Shown here: in pieces, positions 28,163-37,700 of the stretch
How positions within the stretch are numbered: the first letter of the stretch is position 1
How the letters are laid out: each line of letters opens with the position of its first letter
Source: Myxococcales bacterium
GTDB taxonomy: Bacteria; Myxococcota_A; Polyangia; JAHFDS01
Assembly: GCA_023248855.1 (NCBI GenBank)
Contig: JAHFDS010000010.1
Coordinates: 1-58,747 of the forward strand
DNA: 58,747 nt
Reading direction: 5' to 3'
Program-made: the position numbers and the translations under genes
Notes under the pieces: generated by a model
The model's input: only the letters and a program-made list of their open reading frames with translations
Databases searched by the model: none
Told to the model about the DNA's origin: nothing

Positions 28163-31100
28163 CTACTCCGGTCCTTGCAGGCGCGAAAGCGCCATCTCGA
28201 GGTGATCGAGGTCCATCGCCGACAGCTCCCCCTCGCCGAAATCACCGAGTGGGAGGTCCGCCGCCGCCACGCTGTGTGCCAGCCGGAGCGCCGCGACCGG
28301 CCGCGACGGATCGGCGGTGACATCCTCCAGCAGCGCCTCGAGGTTCGCCGCAAGCTGGACGATCGTGCTGCGGTCGAAAAGGTCCGTCAGGTATTCGAGC
28401 TCGACGTCGAGGCCCCCGCTCTGCTCCACCACGGTCAGAGTCAGGTCGAAGTTCGCGAGCTGTCGATCCGAGGGCAGCGCGCTGATCGTGAGATCAGCCA
28501 GGTCGATGCGCGCGGCCGGCGTGTTCTGCAGGACCAGCTTCGCGGAGAACAGGGGCGGCCGGCTGCGATCACGGTTCGCGGAGAGCCGCGCGACCAGCGT
28601 CTGGAAGGGGACGTCCTGGTGGGCGTAGGCCGCGAGCGTCGTGCACCGCACGCGAGCGAGCACGTCCGCGAAGGAGTCGCTTGCCGAGACCCTGGAGCGA
28701 AGGACGAGCTGGTTGACGAAGAAGCCGATGAGGTCCTCGGTCTCGGCGTGATTGCGGTTCGCGACGTCGGTGCCGACGACGAGGTCCTCCTGCCCGGAGT
28801 AGCGAAAGAGCAGTGTCTTGAACGCCGCCAGGAGGGTCATAAAGAGGGTCGTGCCCTGCGCCTTGGCCAGCGCCTCGAGCTTGCGGGCCAGCTCGGGGGC
28901 GAGGAAGAGGCGACAGGTGGCCCCGCGCCATGAGGGCGTGGCAGGGTGCGGACGGTCGGTGGGCAGGGCGAGATCGGGCGCACCCGCGAGCGTGGTCTTC
29001 CAGTACGCGAGCTGCTCCTCGAGGGCGGCGAGCTGCGCCGGCGCGTGCTCCCACGCCGCGAAGTCGGCGTACTGCACGCGCAGTGGGGGCAGCGGGGAGG
29101 GCTCGCCGCGGGATAGCGCGTTGTAGAGCTCTCCCAGCTCGCGCCCGAAGATCGCGACCGACCAACCGTCGGAGGCGATGTGGTGCATGGTCAGAAGCAG
29201 CACGTGCTCCCGGGCGTCACAGCGCAGGAGCGTCACGCGCAGGAGCGGTCCCTTTTCGAGGTCGAACGGGCGCGCCTCCTCGAGCCTGGCCAGACGAAGC
29301 ACCTCGGCGCCCCGGAGGTCGAGCGCGAGGCCCTCGAGATCGAGGACCGGCAGCGGCAGCGAGGTGGCCGGCTGGATGGTCTGGAGCGGCTGCTCCCCGA
29401 CCAGCGCGAAGGTGGTTCGCAGCACCTCGTGACGCCGGACGATCTCGGAGAGACTGCGCTCGAGCGCCGCGACGTCGAGCGCCCCCGAGAGGCGCAGCGC
29501 AGCGGCCATGTTGTAGTAGGTGGTCTCGTGACCCGCGAGCCGGTCCAGGAACCAGAGGCGTTCCTGCGCGAACGACAGCGGCAGGCCGCCCTCATCGGCC
29601 CGGGCCAGCGGCTGGATTCGATCGGCGCTCTGGGCGAGCGGGGCAGCGGCATCGACCCGCGCCGCGAAGCCGGCGAGCGTCGGCGCCTCGAAGAGCGCGC
29701 TGAGCGGCAGCTCCACCCGGAGCGTGTCGCGCACGCGCGACAGCACCTGCGTCGCGAGCAGCGAGTGCCCCCCGAGCGCGAAGAAGTCATCCTCCACCCC
29801 GACCGCGGCGACGCCCAGGACCTCGCACCACAGGGCCGCGACGGCTCGCTCCGCCTTGGTGCGCGGCGCGAGGGCGGGTGCGGCCGGTTGCTCGGAGGCG
29901 AGCGCGAGCAGGAGCGTTTGGCGATCCACGCTGCCGTCGCGCAGGAGCGGGAGCGCACCGAGGGTCACGCACGAGGACGGGACCATGTAGGCGGGGAGCT
30001 TCGAGCCGACGAACTTGCACGCCTCGGCGCCGGTCAGCGTCGCGTCCTCTTCGAGGACCACGTAGGCCACGAGCCGGCGGTCACCACCTGGCGCTTCCGC
30101 GGCGGTCACCGCGGCCTCGCGGATCGCCGGGTGCGTGCGGAGCGCCGACTCGATCTCTCCCAGCTCGATGCGGAACCCTCGCACTTTTACCTGGTGATCG
30201 ATGCGGCCCAGGTAGTCGATGGTGCCGTCCGGGAGCCACCTGGCGAGGTCGCCGGTGCGGTAGAGCCGCGCTGTGGGCACGACGCTGAAGGGATCGCGCA
30301 CGAACTTCTCGCTCGTGAGCTGCGGTTGGTTGAGGTACCCGAGGGCGATGCCCGCCCCGCCGAGGTGGACCTCGCCAGGGACTCCCACGGGGACGAGGTT
30401 CCCCTGGCGATCGAGGATGTGGACCTTGCGACCAGGGAGCGGGCGGCCGATGGGGACGCGCCGCTCGGCCGCGGCGGCAGACGGATCGACCTCGAAGAGC
30501 GTCGCAGTGATGGTCGCCTCCGTGGGGCCGTAGGCGTTGACGAGGCGCACGCGCCGCATCTCGCTCTGCCGCCACGCGGCGAGGCCCTCCGCGGACATCA
30601 CGTCACCGCCCACGGTGATCAAGCGAAGCGGATTTCCGGCGGCGAGCTCCGGCTGATCGCGCCACTCGCGCGCCAGCTCCTTCCAGTACGCTGGCGTGAG
30701 ATCGGCGACGGTGATGCCGTGCGCGCGGACTTGCCTGTGCAGCTCGGAGGTCGACCAGGCGTCCTGGCCACGCATCACGAGCGTCGCGCCCGAGATCAGG
30801 GTGGGCAGGATCTGTTCGAGCGAGACATCGAAGGTCAGGGAAGCGAACTGCAGCACCCGGTCGGCGGGGCCAATCTGGTACTCGCGCGCGATCTGGAGCG
30901 AGTGGCGCCCGATCGCCTCGTGCGGGACGAGGACACCCTTGGGCTTTCCCGTCGAGCCCGACGTGTAGATGACGTACGCGAGATCGTCGGGAGAGCCGGC
31001 GGGCGGGTTCTCGGCCGAGGCGCGCAAGATCGCCTCACGATCCGAATCCATCGCAACCACCTGGAGGAACTGCGTCGGCAGCTGATCGGTGAGGTCCTCC

Positions 31101-34100
31101 GCCGTCAGGACCACCGCGGCGCCCGCGTCCTCGAGCACGAACGCGAGGCGCTCGAAGGGGTAGGCGGGATCGAGCGGGACGTACGCCCCGCCCGACTTGA
31201 ATACGCCGAGCATCGCGACGATGAGCTCCGATGAGCGCTCGAGGCAGACCGCCACCGGGACGCCCGGCCCGACCCCCATCGCACGAAGGTGGTGCGCGAT
31301 CCGATTCGCCGAGGCATTCAGCTCCCGATAGGAGATCCGCCGCTCCCCCAGCACGAGCGCGACCGCTTCCGGGGTGCGCTCCACCTGCGCCTCGAACAGG
31401 GCCGGCAGCCAGCTCGCCGGGCTCACCTCGTCCGCGCCGTTCCACTCGACGAGGAGCGCGGTGCGCTCCGGGTCGGTCAAGAGCGGCAGCTGGGACAGGT
31501 GCGCGTGCTTTTCGGCGACGATGCCCTCGAGGAGCTGCCGGAAGTGCCCGCCCAGACGTTCGATGGTGGCGCCGTCGAAGAGGGCGGTCGCGTACTCGAT
31601 CTCGCCGCGGACCTCGCCGTCGGCCTCCCGCAGGTCGAACGAGAGATCGTACTTGGCGACGTGCGTCTCGACGTCGATCGGCGCGAGCGTGAGGCCGGCC
31701 AGGCTCACCTCGGGAACCGGAGCGCTCTGGAAGGAGAACATCACCTGGAAGAGCGGCGTCCGGCTGGTGTCGCGGTGCACCTCGAGGTGCTCGACCAGCC
31801 CGTCGATGGGGAGGTCCTGATGGGCGTATGCGCCGAGGGTCATCGCGCGAACGCGAGCGAGCACCTCGACGAAGGAGGGGTCGCCCGAGAGGTCGGAGCG
31901 CAGGGCGAGGGAGTTGACGAACATGCCGATGAGGGGCTCGATCTCGGGGCGCGTGCGGCAGGCGACGGCGGTGCCGACGCAGAGGTCGGTCTGGCCGGAG
32001 TAGCGGCAGACGAGGACGTCGAAGGCGGCGAGGAGGGTCATAAAGAGGGTGGCGTTCTCCTCGCGGGAGAGGCGCAGGAGCGCGCGGGTGAGCTCGCTCG
32101 GCAGGACCAAGGGAACGCGCGCGCCTGCGTAGCTCTGCACGGGCGGACGCGGGCGATCGGTGGGGAGCTCGAGGACGGGCACGCCGGCGAGCTGCGCTTT
32201 CCAGTAGGCGAGCGAGGTGCCGAGGGCATCAGCCGAGAGCGCGTGGCGCTGCCAGGAGGCGAAGTCGGCGTACTGAATGGCGAGCTCGGGCAGCGGGGAG
32301 GGCTGGTCACGGGAGAAAGCGGCGAAGAGCGCGGCGATCTCGCGGACGAGCACCTCGATCGACCAGGCGTCGGCGACGACATGGTGCAGGGTCACGAGCA
32401 GGACGTGGTGCGCTGGCGCGAGGCGGAGCAGGGTGGTGCGCAAGAGGGGACCCGCCGCGAGATCGAAGGGGCGCCGTGCCTCCTCGGCCGCGAGGCGCAG
32501 GGTCTCGGCCTCGGCTTGCGCCGCACCGAGGTGCGCCAGCTCGACGACCGGCAGGGGCCAGTCGGAGGGTGCATCGACCACCTGGTGAGGCTGCCCCGCG
32601 TCGGCCACGAGGCGCGTGCGGAGCACCTCGTGACGGCGCACGACCTCGGCGAACACGCGGCGGAGCGTGGCGACCTCGAGCGTGCCGCGAAGGCGCAGCG
32701 CGGCGGGCATGTTGTAAGCGGGGCTGCCGGGCTCGAGCTGATCGAGGAACCACAGCCGCTGCTGCGAGAAGGACAGCGGGAGCTTGCTGTCCCGCGGGGC
32801 GCGCTCGAGCGGCAGCGCGGTCGAGGCCGCGGCCCCGGCGAGGCACCCTCTGAAGGCCGCCAGCGTGGGGGCCTCGAAGAGCGCGCGCACGGGCACCTCG
32901 ACGCCGAACGCGTGACGCACACGCGACACGAGCTGGGTCGCCAGGAGCGAGTGGCCGCCGAGCGCGAAGAAGTCGTCGTGCACGCCGACGCGCTCGACCC
33001 CGAGCACCTCGCTCCAGATGCCGGCCAGGAGCTCCTCGGTCGCGTCACGCGGCGCCACGTGGTCGAGCGCCGGGTCCGCCTCGACGTCCGGCAGCGCCTT
33101 GCGATCGATCTTGCCCGTGGGCCCGAGCGGCATGGCCGCGAGCACCACCAGCTGTGCGGGCACCATGTACCCGGGCAGCTCCTGCTCGAGGTGAGCGCGC
33201 AGCGCGCTCGTGCACAGCCCCGGCTCGCCCACCACGTACCCCACCAGGCGCGCCGCCCCGGCCGTCTCGCGCGCCACCACCACCGCCTGGGTCACCGATG
33301 CGTGCCCGCACAGCGCCGCCTCGATCTCGCCGAGCTCGATCCGAAAGCCCCGGATCTTGACCTGGTGATCGAGTCGCCCCAGGCACTCGAGGCTCCCGTC
33401 CTGGCGCTGCCGCACGAGGTCGCCGGTGCGGTACATGCGTGCGCCCGGCTCGGGCGAGAACGGATCCACCACGAACTGGCTGGCCGTCAGCTCGGGCCGG
33501 CCGAGGTAGCCCCGGGCGAGCCCGGCGCCGCCTAGGCACAGCTCCCCGGGCACGCCCACCGGGACCGGCTGGCCCTGCGCATCCACCACGTAGGTCCGCG
33601 TGTTCGCCACGGGGTGGCCCACGCCGATCGGCGCGGTCGCCGATTCGATGCGGCAAAGCGTCGACCACACGGTCGTCTCCGTCGGCCCGTACAGGTTCCA
33701 CAGCTGGTCGGTCCGCGCGAGCAGCTCGGCCGCGAGGCTCGGCGGCAGCGCCTCCCCCGTCGACAGCACCCGGATCTTGCCGGGGTTGGTCCACGACGCG
33801 CCGAGCAGGATGCGCCAGGTCGCCGGCGTCGCCTGCATCAGCGTCGCGCCGCTGTCCGAAAGCAGCTGCGCCAACGCGAACCCGTCGCACGCCACGGACC
33901 GGCTCGCGATCACGATCCGTGCGCCCACCGACAGCGGCCAGTACAGGTCCGCCACCGCCGTGTCGAACGACAGCGACGTCACCGCCACCACCGTGTCGCT
34001 CGCGCCGAGCCCCGGCTCCTCGGCGATCGACCGCAAGAGGTTCACGACGCTTGCGTGCTGGACCTCGACCCCCTTGGGCCGCCCCGTCGAGCCCGACGTG

Positions 34101-34717
34101 TAGATCACGTAGGCCAGGTCGCCACCCGTGGCGCCGCCGTCCACGCGCGCGGTCGGCCGGGCCGCGATCGCCGCGGCGTCCCGGTCGAAGCAGAGCCGTG
34201 GCGCGTGCCCCACCTGCGGCAGCTGCGCCTGCGTCAACACCACCGCCGCCCCTGCGTCTGCCACCATGTACGCGAGGCGATCCGCGGGGAAGCCCGGGTC
34301 CAAGGGCACGTACGCCGCCCCTGCCTTGAGCACGCCGAGGACGCCCACCACCATCTCCAGCGAGCGCTCGACGTGGATCCCGACCAGGCTCCCTCGCATG
34401 ACGCCCATCGCCACCAGCTGACCCGCGACCTGATTGGCCCGCGCCTCGAGCTCCCGGTACGACAGCGCCTGCCCCTCGAACACCACCGCCGGCGCGTCCG
34501 GCGTCCGCTCCGCCTGCGCCTCGAACAGCCCGTGCACGCGCCCCAAGGCGCGCACCTGCCGCAGGTGGGCCACGAGCTCGTCCTTGCGCGCGGCGAGCTC
34601 GGCACGCAGCGCTGGCGACAGAGCGCCCGCGGGCGCTCTGTACCGGAGTCGCTCCTCTTCGAGCCACAAGGTGACCTCGAGGGCCGAAAGACTGGAGATG
34701 AGGGCGGCGGTCGACAT
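28163..34717 (-). CDS. NRPS-B: TubC_N-A-T-C-A-T-C
   Basis: 2,184 residues from ATG 34717 (AGGA eight bases before); a longer open frame to 34789 overlaps NRPS-A. Order: TubC_N-type docking domain (1-58; L-W-L-E-E-E-R-L-R-Y-R-A-P), A (P-loop near 210), T (G-G-H-S near 587), C (H-H-V-V-A-D-A near 779), A (P-loop 1254), T (1650), terminal C (H-H-I-A-S-D-G near 1846), and a tail with G-E-G-E-L and a short helix. The first A code reads DTAQLTLVWK, nearest to glycine codes (six of ten positions of DILQLGLIWK). The second reads DVEDIVAITK; its acidic 239 and 278 positions suggest a basic side chain. Residues of the first A-T-C are encoded by the 2.66-kb repeat shared with NRPS-A. The enzyme ends in a C domain, so it passes its chain to a carrier on another protein. 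Confidence 0.95.
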   Translation of the reverse strand: MSTAALISSLSALEVTLWLEEERLRYRAPAGALSPALRAELAARKDELVAHLRQVRALGRVHGLFEAQAERTPDAPAVVFEGQALSYRELEARANQVAGQLVAMGVMRGSLVGIHVERSLEMVVGVLGVLKAGAAYVPLDPGFPADRLAYMVADAGAAVVLTQAQLPQVGHAPRLCFDRDAAAIAARPTARVDGGATGGDLAYVIYTSGSTGRPKGVEVQHASVVNLLRSIAEEPGLGASDTVVAVTSLSFDTAVADLYWPLSVGARIVIASRSVACDGFALAQLLSDSGATLMQATPATWRILLGASWTNPGKIRVLSTGEALPPSLAAELLARTDQLWNLYGPTETTVWSTLCRIESATAPIGVGHPVANTRTYVVDAQGQPVPVGVPGELCLGGAGLARGYLGRPELTASQFVVDPFSPEPGARMYRTGDLVRQRQDGSLECLGRLDHQVKIRGFRIELGEIEAALCGHASVTQAVVVARETAGAARLVGYVVGEPGLCTSALRAHLEQELPGYMVPAQLVVLAAMPLGPTGKIDRKALPDVEADPALDHVAPRDATEELLAGIWSEVLGVERVGVHDDFFALGGHSLLATQLVSRVRHAFGVEVPVRALFEAPTLAAFRGCLAGAAASTALPLERAPRDSKLPLSFSQQRLWFLDQLEPGSPAYNMPAALRLRGTLEVATLRRVFAEVVRRHEVLRTRLVADAGQPHQVVDAPSDWPLPVVELAHLGAAQAEAETLRLAAEEARRPFDLAAGPLLRTTLLRLAPAHHVLLVTLHHVVADAWSIEVLVREIAALFAAFSRDQPSPLPELAIQYADFASWQRHALSADALGTSLAYWKAQLAGVPVLELPTDRPRPPVQSYAGARVPLVLPSELTRALLRLSREENATLFMTLLAAFDVLVCRYSGQTDLCVGTAVACRTRPEIEPLIGMFVNSLALRSDLSGDPSFVEVLARVRAMTLGAYAHQDLPIDGLVEHLEVHRDTSRTPLFQVMFSFQSAPVPEVSLAGLTLAPIDVETHVAKYDLSFDLREADGEVRGEIEYATALFDGATIERLGGHFRQLLEGIVAEKHAHLSQLPLLTDPERTALLVEWNGADEVSPASWLPALFEAQVERTPEAVALVLGERRISYRELNASANRIAHHLRAMGVGPGVPVAVCLERSSELIVAMLGVFKSGGAYVPLDPAYPFERLAFVLEDAGAAVVLTAEDLTDQLPTQFLQVVAMDSDREAILRASAENPPAGSPDDLAYVIYTSGSTGKPKGVLVPHEAIGRHSLQIAREYQIGPADRVLQFASLTFDVSLEQILPTLISGATLVMRGQDAWSTSELHRQVRAHGITVADLTPAYWKELAREWRDQPELAAGNPLRLITVGGDVMSAEGLAAWRQSEMRRVRLVNAYGPTEATITATLFEVDPSAAAAERRVPIGRPLPGRKVHILDRQGNLVPVGVPGEVHLGGAGIALGYLNQPQLTSEKFVRDPFSVVPTARLYRTGDLARWLPDGTIDYLGRIDHQVKVRGFRIELGEIESALRTHPAIREAAVTAAEAPGGDRRLVAYVVLEEDATLTGAEACKFVGSKLPAYMVPSSCVTLGALPLLRDGSVDRQTLLLALASEQPAAPALAPRTKAERAVAALWCEVLGVAAVGVEDDFFALGGHSLLATQVLSRVRDTLRVELPLSALFEAPTLAGFAARVDAAAPLAQSADRIQPLARADEGGLPLSFAQERLWFLDRLAGHETTYYNMAAALRLSGALDVAALERSLSEIVRRHEVLRTTFALVGEQPLQTIQPATSLPLPVLDLEGLALDLRGAEVLRLARLEEARPFDLEKGPLLRVTLLRCDAREHVLLLTMHHIASDGWSVAIFGRELGELYNALSRGEPSPLPPLRVQYADFAAWEHAPAQLAALEEQLAYWKTTLAGAPDLALPTDRPHPATPSWRGATCRLFLAPELARKLEALAKAQGTTLFMTLLAAFKTLLFRYSGQEDLVVGTDVANRNHAETEDLIGFFVNQLVLRSRVSASDSFADVLARVRCTTLAAYAHQDVPFQTLVARLSANRDRSRPPLFSAKLVLQNTPAARIDLADLTISALPSDRQLANFDLTLTVVEQSGGLDVELEYLTDLFDRSTIVQLAANLEALLEDVTADPSRPVAALRLAHSVAAADLPLGDFGEGELSAMDLDHLEMALSRLQGPE
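31886..34543. repeat. 2,658-bp direct repeat, copy 2 (inside NRPS-B)
   Basis: Matches 35239-37896 at a constant offset of 3,353 bases, with no difference in the stretches I compared by eye. It covers the whole first A domain, its T domain and roughly the first two thirds of the following C domain. Identity starts and stops sharply, with unrelated bases at both edges. Both copies lie in the same codon phase of their genes. Confidence 0.93.
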
Positions 34718-34758
34718 GGCGTGTCCTGGATCGCTTGAGGGGGAGGAAGCTGCCGGCG

Positions 34759-37700
34759 TCACAGCTCTCCCTCCTCGAAGTCGGCACACCTCGCGCGAGG
34801 GGCCGGGTCGATGCGCCGCCCGGCGTCGGGCGCCAGGGCCAGCTCGGAGATACGCGCCTCGCGCGTCTTGACCGCGCTCGCGAGCAGGTGCAGGAAGTGG
34901 CCGGACATTCGCTCGATCGTCGACCGGTCGAACAGGTCACTCGAGTACTCGAAGGCGCCACGCAGCTCTGCGCCATCCCGGGTCATGGCCAGCGTCAGAT
35001 CGAGCTTCGACGTGCACGCCTCGAGCTCGATCGGCCGCAGTGTCACGCCGTCGAGCACGACGTCGCCCAGGACCTCGTCGTGGAGCGAGAACATGACCTG
35101 AAAGAGCGGGGACCGACTGCTGTCGCGCGCGATGCCGAGCTGCTCGACCAGCCGGTCGAGCGGGAGATCCTGGTGCGCGTAGGCCTCGAGCGAGGTGTGT
35201 CGCACGCGACGCAACACCTCCGTGAACGGAGGATCCTGCGAGAGGTCGGAGCGCAGGGCGAGGGAGTTGACGAACATGCCGATGAGGGGCTCGATCTCGG
35301 GGCGCGTGCGGCAGGCGACGGCGGTGCCGACGCAGAGGTCGGTCTGGCCGGAGTAGCGGCAGACGAGGACGTCGAAGGCGGCGAGGAGGGTCATAAAGAG
35401 GGTGGCGTTCTCCTCGCGGGAGAGGCGCAGGAGCGCGCGGGTGAGCTCGCTCGGCAGGACCAAGGGAACGCGCGCGCCTGCGTAGCTCTGCACGGGCGGA
35501 CGCGGGCGATCGGTGGGGAGCTCGAGGACGGGCACGCCGGCGAGCTGCGCTTTCCAGTAGGCGAGCGAGGTGCCGAGGGCATCAGCCGAGAGCGCGTGGC
35601 GCTGCCAGGAGGCGAAGTCGGCGTACTGAATGGCGAGCTCGGGCAGCGGGGAGGGCTGGTCACGGGAGAAAGCGGCGAAGAGCGCGGCGATCTCGCGGAC
35701 GAGCACCTCGATCGACCAGGCGTCGGCGACGACATGGTGCAGGGTCACGAGCAGGACGTGGTGCGCTGGCGCGAGGCGGAGCAGGGTGGTGCGCAAGAGG
35801 GGACCCGCCGCGAGATCGAAGGGGCGCCGTGCCTCCTCGGCCGCGAGGCGCAGGGTCTCGGCCTCGGCTTGCGCCGCACCGAGGTGCGCCAGCTCGACGA
35901 CCGGCAGGGGCCAGTCGGAGGGTGCATCGACCACCTGGTGAGGCTGCCCCGCGTCGGCCACGAGGCGCGTGCGGAGCACCTCGTGACGGCGCACGACCTC
36001 GGCGAACACGCGGCGGAGCGTGGCGACCTCGAGCGTGCCGCGAAGGCGCAGCGCGGCGGGCATGTTGTAAGCGGGGCTGCCGGGCTCGAGCTGATCGAGG
36101 AACCACAGCCGCTGCTGCGAGAAGGACAGCGGGAGCTTGCTGTCCCGCGGGGCGCGCTCGAGCGGCAGCGCGGTCGAGGCCGCGGCCCCGGCGAGGCACC
36201 CTCTGAAGGCCGCCAGCGTGGGGGCCTCGAAGAGCGCGCGCACGGGCACCTCGACGCCGAACGCGTGACGCACACGCGACACGAGCTGGGTCGCCAGGAG
36301 CGAGTGGCCGCCGAGCGCGAAGAAGTCGTCGTGCACGCCGACGCGCTCGACCCCGAGCACCTCGCTCCAGATGCCGGCCAGGAGCTCCTCGGTCGCGTCA
36401 CGCGGCGCCACGTGGTCGAGCGCCGGGTCCGCCTCGACGTCCGGCAGCGCCTTGCGATCGATCTTGCCCGTGGGCCCGAGCGGCATGGCCGCGAGCACCA
36501 CCAGCTGTGCGGGCACCATGTACCCGGGCAGCTCCTGCTCGAGGTGAGCGCGCAGCGCGCTCGTGCACAGCCCCGGCTCGCCCACCACGTACCCCACCAG
36601 GCGCGCCGCCCCGGCCGTCTCGCGCGCCACCACCACCGCCTGGGTCACCGATGCGTGCCCGCACAGCGCCGCCTCGATCTCGCCGAGCTCGATCCGAAAG
36701 CCCCGGATCTTGACCTGGTGATCGAGTCGCCCCAGGCACTCGAGGCTCCCGTCCTGGCGCTGCCGCACGAGGTCGCCGGTGCGGTACATGCGTGCGCCCG
36801 GCTCGGGCGAGAACGGATCCACCACGAACTGGCTGGCCGTCAGCTCGGGCCGGCCGAGGTAGCCCCGGGCGAGCCCGGCGCCGCCTAGGCACAGCTCCCC
36901 GGGCACGCCCACCGGGACCGGCTGGCCCTGCGCATCCACCACGTAGGTCCGCGTGTTCGCCACGGGGTGGCCCACGCCGATCGGCGCGGTCGCCGATTCG
37001 ATGCGGCAAAGCGTCGACCACACGGTCGTCTCCGTCGGCCCGTACAGGTTCCACAGCTGGTCGGTCCGCGCGAGCAGCTCGGCCGCGAGGCTCGGCGGCA
37101 GCGCCTCCCCCGTCGACAGCACCCGGATCTTGCCGGGGTTGGTCCACGACGCGCCGAGCAGGATGCGCCAGGTCGCCGGCGTCGCCTGCATCAGCGTCGC
37201 GCCGCTGTCCGAAAGCAGCTGCGCCAACGCGAACCCGTCGCACGCCACGGACCGGCTCGCGATCACGATCCGTGCGCCCACCGACAGCGGCCAGTACAGG
37301 TCCGCCACCGCCGTGTCGAACGACAGCGACGTCACCGCCACCACCGTGTCGCTCGCGCCGAGCCCCGGCTCCTCGGCGATCGACCGCAAGAGGTTCACGA
37401 CGCTTGCGTGCTGGACCTCGACCCCCTTGGGCCGCCCCGTCGAGCCCGACGTGTAGATCACGTAGGCCAGGTCGCCACCCGTGGCGCCGCCGTCCACGCG
37501 CGCGGTCGGCCGGGCCGCGATCGCCGCGGCGTCCCGGTCGAAGCAGAGCCGTGGCGCGTGCCCCACCTGCGGCAGCTGCGCCTGCGTCAACACCACCGCC
37601 GCCCCTGCGTCTGCCACCATGTACGCGAGGCGATCCGCGGGGAAGCCCGGGTCCAAGGGCACGTACGCCGCCCCTGCCTTGAGCACGCCGAGGACGCCCA